Shown piece after piece: positions 26,386 to 35,151 of a stretch of 64,000 nt of DNA. The DNA is from Streptomyces sp. 1222.5 (GTDB lineage Bacteria > Actinomycetota > Actinomycetes > Streptomycetales > Streptomycetaceae): positions 7,624,001 through 7,688,000 of the forward strand of contig NZ_FNSZ01000001.1 of NCBI RefSeq assembly GCF_900105245.1. Reading direction: 5' to 3'. The translations under genes were made by a program, and so were the position numbers. The stretch's first letter is position 1; each line of letters starts with the position of its first letter. The notes under the pieces are model-generated. The model was not told the origin of the DNA. It worked only from the letters and a program-made list of their open reading frames with translations, and did not search any database.

Positions 26386-28401
26386 ATGAGCCGTTACCCC
26401 CACCTGACGACCCCGCTCGACCTGGGCTTCACCACGCTGCCCAACCGCGTGCTCATGGGGTCCATGCACGTCGGCCTGGAAGAGGCCGAGCGCGGTTTCG
26501 AGCGGATGGCGGCCTTCTACGCGGCACGCGCGCGTGGCGGCGTCGGCCTCATCGTCACCGGTGGCATCGCGCCCAACGACGAGGGCCGGCCCTACGAGGG
26601 CGGTGCCAAGCTCACCACCGAGGACGAGGCCGGGCAGCACCGCACCATCACCGAGGCCGTGCACCGCGAGGGCGGCCGGATCGCCATGCAGATCCTGCAC
26701 TTCGGGCGGTACGCCTACCACCAGGACCTGGTCGCCCCGAGCGCGCTCCAGGCGCCCATCAGCCCCTTCGTGCCGCGCGAGCTGTCCGACGCCGACGTCG
26801 AGCGGACCATCGACGACTACGCGCGCGCCGCCCGCCTCGCCCGGCAGGCCGGCTACGACGGCGTGGAGATCATGGGCTCCGAGGGCTACCTCATCAACGA
26901 GTTCATCGCCGCGCAGACCAACCGGCGCGAAGACCGCTGGGGCGGCTCGTACGAGAATCGGATGCGCTTCCCGGTGGAGATCGTGAAGCGGGTGCGCGAG
27001 GCGGTCGGCGAGGACTTCATCATCATCTACCGCCTGTCCATGCTGGACCTGGTGCCGGGCGGCTCCTCCCTGGCGGAGGTCGTCACCCTCGCCAAGGAGA
27101 TCGAGGCCGCCGGGGCCACCATCATCAACACCGGCATCGGCTGGCACGAGGCCCGCATCCCCACCATCGCCACCTCCGTACCGCGCGGGGCCTACGCCTG
27201 GGTCACCAAGAAGCTCATGGGCGAGGTGTCCGTGCCGCTGGTGACCACCAACCGCATCAACACCCCCGAGCTGGCGGAGGAACTGCTCGCCGAGGGCTAC
27301 GCGGACATGGTGTCGATGGCCCGTCCGATGCTCGCCGACCCCGACTTCGTCGCCAAGGCCGCCGCCGGGACGCCCGAGGCCATCAACACCTGCATCGGCT
27401 GCAACCAGGCCTGCCTGGACCACACGTTCAGCCTCCAGATCACCTCCTGCCTGGTCAACCCGCGCGCCTGCCACGAGACCGAGCTGGTGCTCGCCCCGAC
27501 GCGGCTGAAGAAGCGCGTCGCCGTCGTGGGCGCCGGCCCGGCCGGTCTCGCCTGCGCGGTCTCCGCCGCCGAACGCGGCCACGCCGTCACCCTGTTCGAC
27601 GCCGCGAACGAGGTCGGCGGCCAGCTCAACGTGGCCCGCAAGGTCCCGGGCAAGCAGGAGTTCGACGAGACGCTGCGCTACTTCCGGCACCAGCTGGACG
27701 CCCACGGCGTCGACGTACGCCTCGGCACCTGGGTCACCCCCGAGACCGTCGCCGACTTCGACGAGGTCGTCGTCGCCACCGGCGTCACCCCGCGCACCCC
27801 GGACATCCCCGGCACCGACCACCCCCGGGTCGTCGGCTACCTCGACGTACTGCAGGGCGGCGCCCCCGTGGGCGACCGCGTGGCGATCCTCGGCGCCGGC
27901 GGCATCGGCTTCGACGTCGCCGAGTTCCTCACCGACGGCGGCGACAAGGCGAGCGAGTCCCCGGAGACGTACTTCCGCCACTGGGGCGTCGACATGGACT
28001 ACCGGGCGCCGGGCGGCCTCGCCGCGCCGCGGCGGCCGGCCCCGCCGCGCACCGTCCACCTGCTCCAGCGCAAGACCACCAAGGTCGGCGCGGGCCTCGG
28101 CAAGACCACCGGGTGGATCCACCGCGCCGAGCTGAAGCACCGCGGCGTGACCATGGTCCCGGGCGTGCGCTACGACCGGATCGACGACGCCGGCCTGCAC
28201 ATCACCGTCGGTGAGGAGAGCACGGTGCTGGAGGTCGACACCGTCGTGCTGTGCACCGGCCAGGAGCCGCGCCGCGACCTGTTCGACGCGCTGGTCGCCG
28301 CCGGGCGCAGCGCCCATCTGATCGGCGGCGCGGACATCGCGGCCGAACTGGACGCCAAGCGGGCGATCAAGCAGGGCACGGAGCTGGCGGCGGCGCTGTA
28401 G
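26386..28401 (+). CDS. fadH: NADPH-dependent 2,4-dienoyl-CoA reductase (FadH-type, FMN/4Fe-4S/FAD)
   Basis: 671-aa Old-Yellow-Enzyme-type flavoprotein that reduces 2,4-dienoyl-CoA during beta-oxidation of unsaturated fatty acids. The TIM barrel covers residues 1-325 with FMN-site VLMGSMHVG and active-site GYLINEFIAAQTNRREDRWGG. The 4Fe-4S cysteines are C336, C339, C343 and C355. FAD/NADPH domains follow, with VAVVGAGPAGLACAVSAAERG and VAILGAGGIGFDVAEFL. Length matches E. coli FadH. It sits behind a palindromic operator and 30 bp before a padR gene, so it is probably substrate-inducible. Reduction of other enones is the main alternative. Confidence 0.93.
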   Translation: MSRYPHLTTPLDLGFTTLPNRVLMGSMHVGLEEAERGFERMAAFYAARARGGVGLIVTGGIAPNDEGRPYEGGAKLTTEDEAGQHRTITEAVHREGGRIAMQILHFGRYAYHQDLVAPSALQAPISPFVPRELSDADVERTIDDYARAARLARQAGYDGVEIMGSEGYLINEFIAAQTNRREDRWGGSYENRMRFPVEIVKRVREAVGEDFIIIYRLSMLDLVPGGSSLAEVVTLAKEIEAAGATIINTGIGWHEARIPTIATSVPRGAYAWVTKKLMGEVSVPLVTTNRINTPELAEELLAEGYADMVSMARPMLADPDFVAKAAAGTPEAINTCIGCNQACLDHTFSLQITSCLVNPRACHETELVLAPTRLKKRVAVVGAGPAGLACAVSAAERGHAVTLFDAANEVGGQLNVARKVPGKQEFDETLRYFRHQLDAHGVDVRLGTWVTPETVADFDEVVVATGVTPRTPDIPGTDHPRVVGYLDVLQGGAPVGDRVAILGAGGIGFDVAEFLTDGGDKASESPETYFRHWGVDMDYRAPGGLAAPRRPAPPRTVHLLQRKTTKVGAGLGKTTGWIHRAELKHRGVTMVPGVRYDRIDDAGLHITVGEESTVLEVDTVVLCTGQEPRRDLFDALVAAGRSAHLIGGADIAAELDAKRAIKQGTELAAAL

Positions 28402-28431
28402 GGCCGCGAGTGACGTACCTAGGATGAGCCC

Positions 28432-29022
28432 ATGTCACTCCCGCACGCGATCCTCACCGCCCTGCTGGAAAGGCCGTCGTCGGGGCTGGAGCTGACCCGC
28501 CGCTTCGACAAGTCGATCGGCTACTTCTGGTCCGCGACGCATCAGCAGATCTATCGCGAGCTGGGGAGGCTGGATGCCGAGGGGCTCATCCGCACCCTGC
28601 CGTCCCCGCAGCCGGCCCGAGGGCAGAAGAAGAGCTACGAGGTGTTGCCGGCGGGCCGTGCGGAACTGGCCCGCTGGACCGCAGCGGCCCAGGACCCCAA
28701 GCCGCTGCGGGACTCCCTCCTGCTGCGGCTGCGGGCGGCGGCCGTGGTCGGCACGGCGGGCCTCGAGGACGACCTGCGCCGCCATCTGGAGCTGCACCGG
28801 CGGCAGTTGGCCGAGTACCGGGAGATCGAGAAGCGGGACTTCCCACCGGACCGCGACGCCCCGCAGGACCGGATCCGTCATCTGGTCCTGCGGGCGGGCA
28901 TCGACCTGGAGACGTTCTGGACGAGGTGGCTCGCCGACGCCCTGACCGACCTCACCGGTCCGGCCGGTCTCGGTGAACTTCCGGACGGCGTATCGGCGCC
29001 CGCCGATCCACCGGAGAACTGA
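28432..29022 (+). CDS. PadR-family transcriptional regulator
   Basis: 196-aa PadR regulator. The winged helix has AILTALLERPSSGLELTRRF, HQQIYRELGRLDAEGLIRT and wing GQKKSYEVLPAGRAEL. The helical C-terminal domain is of the Vir type. It is co-directional with and 30 bp downstream of fadH, so it is likely transcribed with it and represses the shared promoter through the palindrome at 26315-26328 (negative autoregulation). A CoA thioester, dienone or phenolic ligand would be the expected inducer; this is inference. Confidence 0.9.
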   Translation: MSLPHAILTALLERPSSGLELTRRFDKSIGYFWSATHQQIYRELGRLDAEGLIRTLPSPQPARGQKKSYEVLPAGRAELARWTAAAQDPKPLRDSLLLRLRAAAVVGTAGLEDDLRRHLELHRRQLAEYREIEKRDFPPDRDAPQDRIRHLVLRAGIDLETFWTRWLADALTDLTGPAGLGELPDGVSAPADPPEN

Positions 29023-29123
29023 CGCGTTCCACGGGCCGGTTCGACGACCGCCGACCGTCGGGCCGACCGACGCCGGACGGCCGGCGGTGATCGCCGGCCG
29101 GCCGTCGGAACGGTGCCGCTTTC

Positions 29124-29666
29124 TCAGAGGCGGTACGGCCTGGAGCGGCGGCGCAGGTACCAGGCCGTCGCGACGATGCCGGCGCCGACCAGCGCCCCGC
29201 CGACCCCCAGGGTCAGCGGGCCGTAGTCACGGGACGCGCCGCCCAGACCGCCCGCGACACCGCGGGAGGGAGCCGCCGTCGCCGTCGACGAGGTCGTCGG
29301 CGGCCTCGCGGCGGAGGAGACGATCACCGACTGGCTGCCCGCGGTGCTGCCGCTGGAGCAGACCACCACCACGGTGTAGGTTCCGGGGCTCACGCCCGAC
29401 CAGGCGGCGGACTGACTGATGGTGGTGCCCGCCAGGGCCACTTGACGGCCCTGCGAGAAGCTCGCCTGGCTGCTGGTGAGCAGCGCGGCGTTGCCCCAGC
29501 TGCCGTTGATCTGCGAGCACGCGCTGGTGACCACCGAGACCGTGGTCCCGGTGGTGCTGACCGAGATGCCCGAGGCGGCGGCGGACGTCCCGGCAAGCGC
29601 GGCCGGGAGGGTGGCGGCGGCCGCCAGGATCAGGCCGGCGCGGAGGAGATGACGCGTTTTGTCCAT
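29124..29666 (-). CDS. Small secreted, C-terminally membrane-anchored protein
   Basis: 180-aa protein. A signal peptide covers residues 1-30 (MDKTRHLLRAGLILAAAATL). A Ser/Thr/Val-rich domain follows with two Cys (SACSQING, VVCSSGST) that could pair, then a Thr/Ala/Pro linker, a hydrophobic helix (about 150-170) and the tail RRRSRPYRL. There is no LPXTG sorting signal, so it would be held by the helix. GGAGG lies nine bases before ATG 29666. The domain resembles surface or adhesin-like small proteins; function unknown. Confidence 0.78.
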   Translation of the reverse strand: MDKTRHLLRAGLILAAAATLPAALAGTSAAASGISVSTTGTTVSVVTSACSQINGSWGNAALLTSSQASFSQGRQVALAGTTISQSAAWSGVSPGTYTVVVVCSSGSTAGSQSVIVSSAARPPTTSSTATAAPSRGVAGGLGGASRDYGPLTLGVGGALVGAGIVATAWYLRRRSRPYRL

Positions 29667-29849
29667 GGGCTTAGGCCTCCGGCGGCACGGTTGGCGGTAC
29701 GTCCCATGCGCCGCCGAGGGTCGGGAAACGCCCGTGCTGCCTCCACCGCAGCCAACGCGGTCCCGGCCCCACCCGCACGCGGGAGGCGCCCGGTCAGGTG
29801 ACGGGTTCCTACGTCCGGCGCAAGACGACACGCCGTGGAGGTGCGCCCG

Positions 29850-30824
29850 TCAGCCGCCCGTGGTCACCGTCCGTTCCGCCGAGTAGCCGCCCCAGGTCCC
29901 GTCCGGCAGCCGGGCCCGCAGCCGCACCCGGTGTTCCTCCCCGGCGGCCCGGCCCAGGTAGAAGCTGTACTTCGCCCGGCCGCGCGGCGGATCACCGCCC
30001 CAGACCAGCGAGGTGGCCGCAGCGCCGTCGAGCCGGATGCGGTACTCGGTGATCACGCCGTCCGTGCGCGGCGGATCCCAGGACAGATCGAGGTAGTAGG
30101 CCCCGCCGGTCCGGTGGGTCGCGGCCGTGAAACCGGTGGGCGCGGTGCCCCGGCCGTCGTCCGTGCCGGGGGTCCGCAGGCGGACCGCGGCGCTCGCGGC
30201 AGAGAGGTTGCCCGCGGCGTCCCTGGCCCGCACCGTGAACGCGTAACCGGTGCCCGGACGCAGCCCGGTGACCACGGTCGCCGTCTGGTTCCCGCCGACA
30301 CTGTGGATCTTCGCCCCGCCCTGGAAGACGTCGTACGAGATCACGCCCCGGTCGTCCCGGGAGGGACTCCAGGACAGCTGGACCGCGCGGCTGCCGACGG
30401 CGCGCCCGGCGGCCGCCGGCGGCCTGGTCGGCGCCGCGCGGTCCGCCGCCACCCTGGCCGGTGTCCGCGCCCGCGCCGCCCGGCTGGGCGGGCCGAGCCG
30501 TCCCCGCGTGTCACGGGCCCGCACGGTGAACGCGTACAGGGTGGACGGCCTGAGCCTGGTGACGTCCACCATGTGCTGCGAACCCGGCACTTCCTTCACC
30601 TTCGTGGCGCCGCGATACACCTCGTAGAGACGGATTCCGGGGCCCGCCGGGACGGCGTTCCACATCACGTGCACGCTGTCGGCGCTGCCCGCCGTCGCGG
30701 TGACCCCGGTCGGAGCGCCGGGGGCCCGGCCCTCGTCACCCTCCGAGGAGGGGCTCCAGCCGCAGGCCGCGGCCATCAGAAGGACCGCGCAGACCAGTAC
30801 GGGCGGAAGAGGAACGCGGCGCAC
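29850..30824 (-). CDS. Fibronectin type III repeat lipoprotein
   Basis: 324-aa extracellular protein. The N-terminal hydrophobic segment ends in LMAAAC, a slightly non-canonical lipobox, so lipid anchoring is likely. Three FnIII domains follow (about 45-130, 138-225, 230-322), each with the typical W and late L..GT.Y.F.V.A pattern (ALYAFTVRARDTRGR in domain 1, GYAFTVRARDAAGN in domain 2). GTG 30824 follows GGGGAGG and gives a proper signal peptide. FnIII repeats in streptomycetes are usually linkers or carbohydrate-active partners; no catalytic domain is attached here. It is divergent from the chitosanase gene. Confidence 0.82.
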   Translation of the reverse strand: MRRVPLPPVLVCAVLLMAAACGWSPSSEGDEGRAPGAPTGVTATAGSADSVHVMWNAVPAGPGIRLYEVYRGATKVKEVPGSQHMVDVTRLRPSTLYAFTVRARDTRGRLGPPSRAARARTPARVAADRAAPTRPPAAAGRAVGSRAVQLSWSPSRDDRGVISYDVFQGGAKIHSVGGNQTATVVTGLRPGTGYAFTVRARDAAGNLSAASAAVRLRTPGTDDGRGTAPTGFTAATHRTGGAYYLDLSWDPPRTDGVITEYRIRLDGAAATSLVWGGDPPRGRAKYSFYLGRAAGEEHRVRLRARLPDGTWGGYSAERTVTTGG

Positions 30825-31304
30825 GGCTCTGCCTCCCCGGGGACGGCGTGTGGGCGGCACGGCAAAGGTCCGGACCAATATGACGCCGCCGGTGCGGCGG
30901 CGGCAAGAGGGAGGCACGGACGAGTGCGCAAGTCGCCGTTCTCGGGGGTTTCTTGCCGGCCACCCGGCGCGGTTACGTATGCTGAACTCTCCTGTACGGC
31001 TGAACTGCCCCCGAAGTCAGGGAAGTTCACGCCTGTGGCGCGGAAACGCTGTCGTCGCCGAACCCGCGCCGACGCGGGCGGCCGAGGAACCCGGGCTTAT
31101 CATCTGCCCGGATCCTCGGCCCCTGTTGTCCACTCCGCCCCGGTTCGCCCTGTTTTGCCGTCGACTTCGCGCGGTGTCCCCTCACGGGGTGTCAGAAACG
31201 TGCTCCATCCGGCCCCTTCGGTGCTGCCGTGACGGCCCGGTGCTTGCGGGCGCCCCACAGTGGGCTGGTCTTCCCCTGTGTCCCCGAGGAGAGGGTCCCC
31301 CATC
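30825..31304. other. Divergent intergenic region upstream of chitosanase
   Basis: 480 bp between the FnIII lipoprotein and chitosanase starts. It contains the two ribosome binding sites and presumably both promoters. No gene, clear hairpin or dre-like site was found. Confidence 0.4.
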
Positions 31305-32024
31305 GTGCGTGTGCGTGTCTCTTCGCTGACGCTGGCCGCGGCCGGCGCCGCCCTGCTAGCCCCGGCATCGCTGCCCGTCCCGGCAGCCGCCGTTCCGGCC
31401 CGGGAGGAGCCGGTGGCCCACAGTGAGAGCAAGGTCGCCGCCGCCGACCTGCTGGCCCGGCTGGCGTCGTGCTCCCAGGTCTCCAGAGGCCGCTACCGCA
31501 CCGACGCCGACAGCGCCAAGAAGGTGCCCGTCTGCGGTACCCGGGACGCCGTGTACTGGAAGGCCGATCTGGACATCGACTGCGACGGGCAGCCCACGGC
31601 CCGCTGCAACCGCCGTACCGACCCGCTGTTCGCCGCCTCAACGGCCTTCCAGCAGTCCGACGGCCGCCACCTGAAGGCCGAGAGTCTGCCCTACATCGTC
31701 GTCCCGCCACCCAGCCGCATCTGGAACCACCGCGCCTCCGGTGTGAAGGGCGGCTCGGTGGCCGCCGTCGTGTACCGGGGGCGCGTGCAGTACGCCGTCG
31801 TCGGCGACACCGGACCGCGCGACATCATCGGCGAGGCCTCCTACGCCACCGCCCGCGGCCTCGGCATCCAGGCCGACCCGCGCTACGGCGGGGCGGCCTC
31901 CGGCGTCACCTACATCGTGTTCCGCGACTCCCGGCTGCGGCACATCGAGGACCACGCCGCAGCGGTGGCCGTGGGCCGGCGACTGACCGCCCGCCTCATG
32001 GCGAACCTCTTGGCGAGGAAGTAA
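31305..32024 (+). CDS. Secreted chitosanase, glycoside hydrolase family 75
   Basis: 239-aa extracellular endo-chitosanase candidate. The signal peptide covers residues 1-30 (SSLTLAAAGAALLAPASL). The GH75 core has VYWKADLDIDCDG, FQQSDG, LPYIVVPPP, and YAVVGDTGPRDIIGEASYATARGLGI, which carries the conserved Asp and Glu proposed as catalytic. Six Cys are available for disulphides. GTG 31305 is preceded by AGGAGAGGG. It acts on the soil polysaccharide chitosan, releasing glucosamine oligomers. It is divergent from the FnIII lipoprotein; no regulator is adjacent. Confidence 0.88.
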   Translation: MRVRVSSLTLAAAGAALLAPASLPVPAAAVPAREEPVAHSESKVAAADLLARLASCSQVSRGRYRTDADSAKKVPVCGTRDAVYWKADLDIDCDGQPTARCNRRTDPLFAASTAFQQSDGRHLKAESLPYIVVPPPSRIWNHRASGVKGGSVAAVVYRGRVQYAVVGDTGPRDIIGEASYATARGLGIQADPRYGGAASGVTYIVFRDSRLRHIEDHAAAVAVGRRLTARLMANLLARK

Positions 32025-32229
32025 CGGGCCGAGCCCGGACGCCCCTTGGCGGCCGCGGTGCGCGGTGGCGGCAGCCGCCACGGAGGCGCACGGCGCCGGG
32101 CAAGCGGCCTGTCACCACGCCCACGGAGCGCTGCGCGGGCGGGCGTCCGCGACGGCGGTGGCAGGCCGCGCCCCTCTCGTGGTTCCCTTCGTCACCGGGC
32201 CTGCCGTCCTCCGGATGCCCGGCTGGGTG

Positions 32230-32640
32230 TCAGACCTTGCGGTAGCCGTACGCCTCCGTGGCCGCCGCCTCCACCGCGGCCAGGTCGGCACCCGTGGCCG
32301 CGGTGACCACCGCGGCCACCGCGCCCTCCAGGAAGGGGGCGTCCACCAGCCGCGTGCCGTCCGGCAGTTCGTCGCCCTCGGCGAGCAGCGCCTTCACGGT
32401 GAGCACGGCACTGCCGAGATCCGTGAGCACCGCGACCCCGGCACCCCGGTCCACGGCGGCCGCCGCCGCGGCGATCAGCTCGGCACTGGTGCCCAGTTCG
32501 CCGCCCTCCGTGCCGCCCGCGGGCGCCACCGGCACCGACGCGGCCCCGCCCGCCAGCCCCTTGGCGAGCTCGGCCACCGAGGCGGCGACCTGCGCGCTGT
32601 GTGACACCAGCACGATCCCTACCCGCTTGTCGTCGCTCAA
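32230..32640 (-). CDS. dhaM: PTS-dependent dihydroxyacetone kinase phosphoryl donor subunit DhaM
   Basis: 136-aa EIIA-Man-type domain with the phospho-accepting His in VGIVLVSHSAQVA (residue 14). It takes phosphate from HPr and passes it to ADP bound in DhaL. Only the EIIA domain is present, without the HPr and EI domains of E. coli DhaM. The start appears to be TTG 32640, three bases after the dhaL stop, with GGAGGG upstream. Last gene of the dhaKLM operon. Confidence 0.92.
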   Translation of the reverse strand: MSDDKRVGIVLVSHSAQVAASVAELAKGLAGGAASVPVAPAGGTEGGELGTSAELIAAAAAAVDRGAGVAVLTDLGSAVLTVKALLAEGDELPDGTRLVDAPFLEGAVAAVVTAATGADLAAVEAAATEAYGYRKV

Positions 32641-32643
32641 AGG

Positions 32644-33252
32644 TCAGCCCTCCACCCCGGCGGCCGCCTCCTCGAGCGCGGCGATCAGCAGCGCGGAGGA
32701 GGTCGCCCCGGGATCCTGGTGGCCGATGCTGCGCTCGCCGAGATAGCTCGCCCGGCCCTTGCGCGCCTGGAGCGGGGTGGTGGCCACCGCGCCCTCCTCG
32801 GCGGCGGCCCGCGCCGCGGCGAATCCGTCCCCGAGGGCGTCCACGGCCGGCACCAGGGCGTCCAGCATCGTCTTGTCACCGGGGGCCGCCCCGCCCAGAG
32901 CCATCACCCCTTCCACGCCCGCGCGCAGCGCCTCGGCCAGCCCGGCCAGGTCGACCTCGGCGCCCTCCCCGAGCGCCTTGCCGGTACGGCGCAGCAGGGT
33001 GCCGTACAGCGGACCGGACGCGCCGCCGACCGTCGAGATCAACTGCCGGCCGGCGACGGTCAGGACGGCTCCGGGGGTGTCCGGCGCCTCCTTCTCCAGG
33101 GTGGCGGCCACGGCGCGGAACCCGCGCTGCAGATTGCTGCCGTGGTCGGCGTCCCCGATGGCCGAGTCGAGGGCGGTGAGCCGTTCCGCCTCGCGGTCGA
33201 CGGACGCGGCGGCCACCATCATCCAACGGCGGAAGAAGTCGGCGTCGAGCAC
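32644..33252 (-). CDS. dhaL: Dihydroxyacetone kinase ADP-binding subunit DhaL
   Basis: 202-aa helical-barrel subunit that holds ADP/ATP and Mg. ALDSAIGDADHGSNLQRGF supplies the three Asp that bind the two Mg ions. GGASGPLYGTLLRR contacts the nucleotide, and DPGATSSALLIAAL is the C-terminal cap. GTG 33252 follows AAGGAG. It sits between dhaK and dhaM, 3 bp from the latter, and forms the PTS-dependent kinase that converts dihydroxyacetone to DHAP. Confidence 0.93.
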   Translation of the reverse strand: MLDADFFRRWMMVAAASVDREAERLTALDSAIGDADHGSNLQRGFRAVAATLEKEAPDTPGAVLTVAGRQLISTVGGASGPLYGTLLRRTGKALGEGAEVDLAGLAEALRAGVEGVMALGGAAPGDKTMLDALVPAVDALGDGFAAARAAAEEGAVATTPLQARKGRASYLGERSIGHQDPGATSSALLIAALEEAAAGVEG

Positions 33253-33332
33253 TGGATCTCCTTGCGTGGTAGGGCTGTTGACCGGTGCGCTGACCCGGCG
33301 TGCCGGGGAAGGTGAACGCCGCGTCCGCGCGC

Positions 33333-34325
33333 TCACATCCCCCAGCGCAGCGCCGGGGTCCGCACCGGCGCGTCCCACAGCCGCAGCAGTTCCTCGTCGG
33401 CCTGGCACAGCGTCACCGAGGCGCCCGCCATGTCCAGGGAGGTGACGTAGTTCCCGACGAGTGTGCGGGCCACGGCGACCCCGCGCTCGCCCAGCACCCG
33501 CTGCACCTCGGCGTTGAACCCGAACAGCTCCAGCAACGGGGTCGCGCCCATGCCGTTGACCAGGACCAGCACCGGGTTGCGCGGAGGCATGTCCTCCAGG
33601 ATCGCGTTCACCGCGAAGTCGGCGATCTCCCCGGAGGTCATCATCGGCCGCCGCTCCCGGCCCGGTTCGCCGTGGATGCCGATACCCAACTCCAGCTCCC
33701 CGTCGGGCAGATCGAACGTCGGGCTGCCCTTGGCCGGGGTCGTACAGGCGCTGAGCGCGACACCGAAGCTGCGGGAGTTCTCGTTCACCTGGCGGCCGAT
33801 GGCCTCCACCTGCTCCAGCGGCCGGCCCTCCGCGGCGGCGGCTCCCGCGATCTTCTCCACGAACAGCGTGGCGCCGGTGCCGCGCCGGCCGGCCGTGTAC
33901 AGGCTGTCGGTGACGGCCACGTCGTCGTTGACGAGCACCTTGGCGATCTGGATGCCCTCGTCCTCGGCCAGCTCGGCCGCCATGTCGAAGTTGAGCACGT
34001 CGCCGGTGTAGTTCTTCACGATGAACAGCACTCCGGCGCCGCTGTCCACGGCCGCCGCGGCACGGGCCATCTGGTCCGGCACCGGCGAGGTGAAGACCTC
34101 CCCGGGACAGGCGGCGGACAGCATGCCGTGGCCGACGAACCCGCCGTGCAGCGGCTCGTGCCCCGACCCGCCGCCCGACACGAGGCCGACCTGCCCGGCC
34201 ACGGGTGCGTCCCGGCGGACGATCACCCGGTTCTCCACGTCGACCGTCAGGTCGGGATACGCGGCCGCCATCCCCCGCAGCGCGTCCGCCACGACGGTCT
34301 CCGGCACGTTGATCAGCATCCTCAT
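33333..34325 (-). CDS. dhaK: Dihydroxyacetone kinase substrate-binding subunit DhaK
   Basis: 330-aa subunit that binds dihydroxyacetone covalently through a His hemiaminal. GIGIHGEPGRER carries that His. GLVSGGGSGHEPLHGGFVG and VKNYTGDVLNFDMAAE are the other substrate-site motifs. First gene of the dhaKLM operon; an 80-bp gap separates it from dhaL. An inverted repeat lies about 90 bp upstream in the divergent region shared with a DUF3040 gene. Confidence 0.95.
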   Translation of the reverse strand: MRMLINVPETVVADALRGMAAAYPDLTVDVENRVIVRRDAPVAGQVGLVSGGGSGHEPLHGGFVGHGMLSAACPGEVFTSPVPDQMARAAAAVDSGAGVLFIVKNYTGDVLNFDMAAELAEDEGIQIAKVLVNDDVAVTDSLYTAGRRGTGATLFVEKIAGAAAAEGRPLEQVEAIGRQVNENSRSFGVALSACTTPAKGSPTFDLPDGELELGIGIHGEPGRERRPMMTSGEIADFAVNAILEDMPPRNPVLVLVNGMGATPLLELFGFNAEVQRVLGERGVAVARTLVGNYVTSLDMAGASVTLCQADEELLRLWDAPVRTPALRWGM

Positions 34326-34410
34326 CGGTATCTCCTAGTGAGCCTGGCTTGTGGGCTGCGTGGTCCGACGTCGGGCCGAGTTCGCCGATAGGGCTAATGG
34401 CAGTATCGAC

Positions 34411-34437
34411 CTTGCACCAGTCGTGGTCACGTGCAAG
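34411..34437. promoter_or_regulatory. Inverted repeat upstream of dhaK
   Basis: CTTGCAC-N13-GTGCAAG, perfect 7-bp arms with 20-bp centre-to-centre spacing, i.e. two helical turns on one DNA face. It lies in the 291-bp divergent region between dhaK and the DUF3040 gene, which is otherwise without recognisable elements. Candidate operator for a glycerol/dihydroxyacetone-responsive regulator. Confidence 0.4.
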
Positions 34438-34616
34438 CGCCCGTCGTCACGGTGCGCGACGGCCGGGGCGCCGTGGCCGCCTCCCGACCGGCCCCCCGCG
34501 CTACACAACGTGAGGAGAACCGGCGGCCGCGTGAGACCCCGCATCGGCCGGGCCGCGCGGGGAACCCGGGGGGCCGGGGCACGGAGCCGCCGGGCGGTGG
34601 AGGAGGTGCCGTAGCC

Positions 34617-34967
34617 GTGGACGACTGGGAGATGTGGGACATGCACGACGAGGTGCGGCTGTCGCCGCGCGAACGCATCACGCTGCTGCAGATGGAGGCG
34701 GTCCTGCGCAAGGACCGCCGGCTCACGCGCCGCATGGCCGCCGTGCGCCGGCCCGGGCGACGCGAGATCTGGCTGCCGGTGTCGGCGCTGCTGCTCGGCG
34801 CGGCGTCGGTGTTCGTGGCCGTCATGGGTATCCGTACGTCCGACACCACGCTGCTGTGGTGCTTCGCGCTGCTGTGGCCGCTGACCCTCTTCCAGGCGTT
34901 CCGTCTGCTGTGCCGCGCGGCCGGCCGCGGCCCCCGTGCGGGCGGCCGGACCACACCCTGGCTCTGA
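34617..34967 (+). CDS. DUF3040 small membrane protein
   Basis: 116-aa protein. The cytoplasmic N-terminus carries the DUF3040-like pattern VRLSPRERITLLQMEAVLRKDRRLTRRM. Two transmembrane helices (about 58-80 and 83-105) and a short basic tail follow. GTG 34617 has GGAGGAGGT eight bases upstream; longer starts give a low-complexity extension. The family is actinobacterial and functionally uncharacterised. It is followed by a strong hairpin. Confidence 0.82.
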   Translation: MDDWEMWDMHDEVRLSPRERITLLQMEAVLRKDRRLTRRMAAVRRPGRREIWLPVSALLLGAASVFVAVMGIRTSDTTLLWCFALLWPLTLFQAFRLLCRAAGRGPRAGGRTTPWL

Positions 34968-35016
34968 ACCGGACCCCGCACCCGGACCTGTCCCGCCTGT
35001 CCCTGCCCCCGTGACC

Positions 35017-35033
35017 CACGGAAAGCCTCCGTG
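35017..35033. terminator. Small hairpin
   Basis: CACGGA-AAGCC-TCCGTG, 6-bp perfect stem and 5-base loop, directly before the larger hairpin at 35043-35088; together they separate convergent genes. Confidence 0.45.
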
Positions 35034-35042
35034 ACACGGAAA

Positions 35043-35088
35043 GCCTCCCGGTACCCGCCGCCCCGAGGGCCCGCTGGTACCGGGAGGC
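35043..35088. terminator. Strong bidirectional hairpin terminator
   Basis: A 13-bp perfect stem (35043-35055 GCCTCCCGGTACC pairs with 35076-35088) encloses a 20-base loop. It lies between the 3' ends of the convergent DUF3040 and hemerythrin genes, so it can stop transcription from both. Confidence 0.75.
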
Positions 35089-35151
35089 CGGTCTCGCTCC
35101 GGCGCGGCGGCCGGAGCCGCCACGCTCGGCCTCCCCCGCGCCGCCCGCGCC

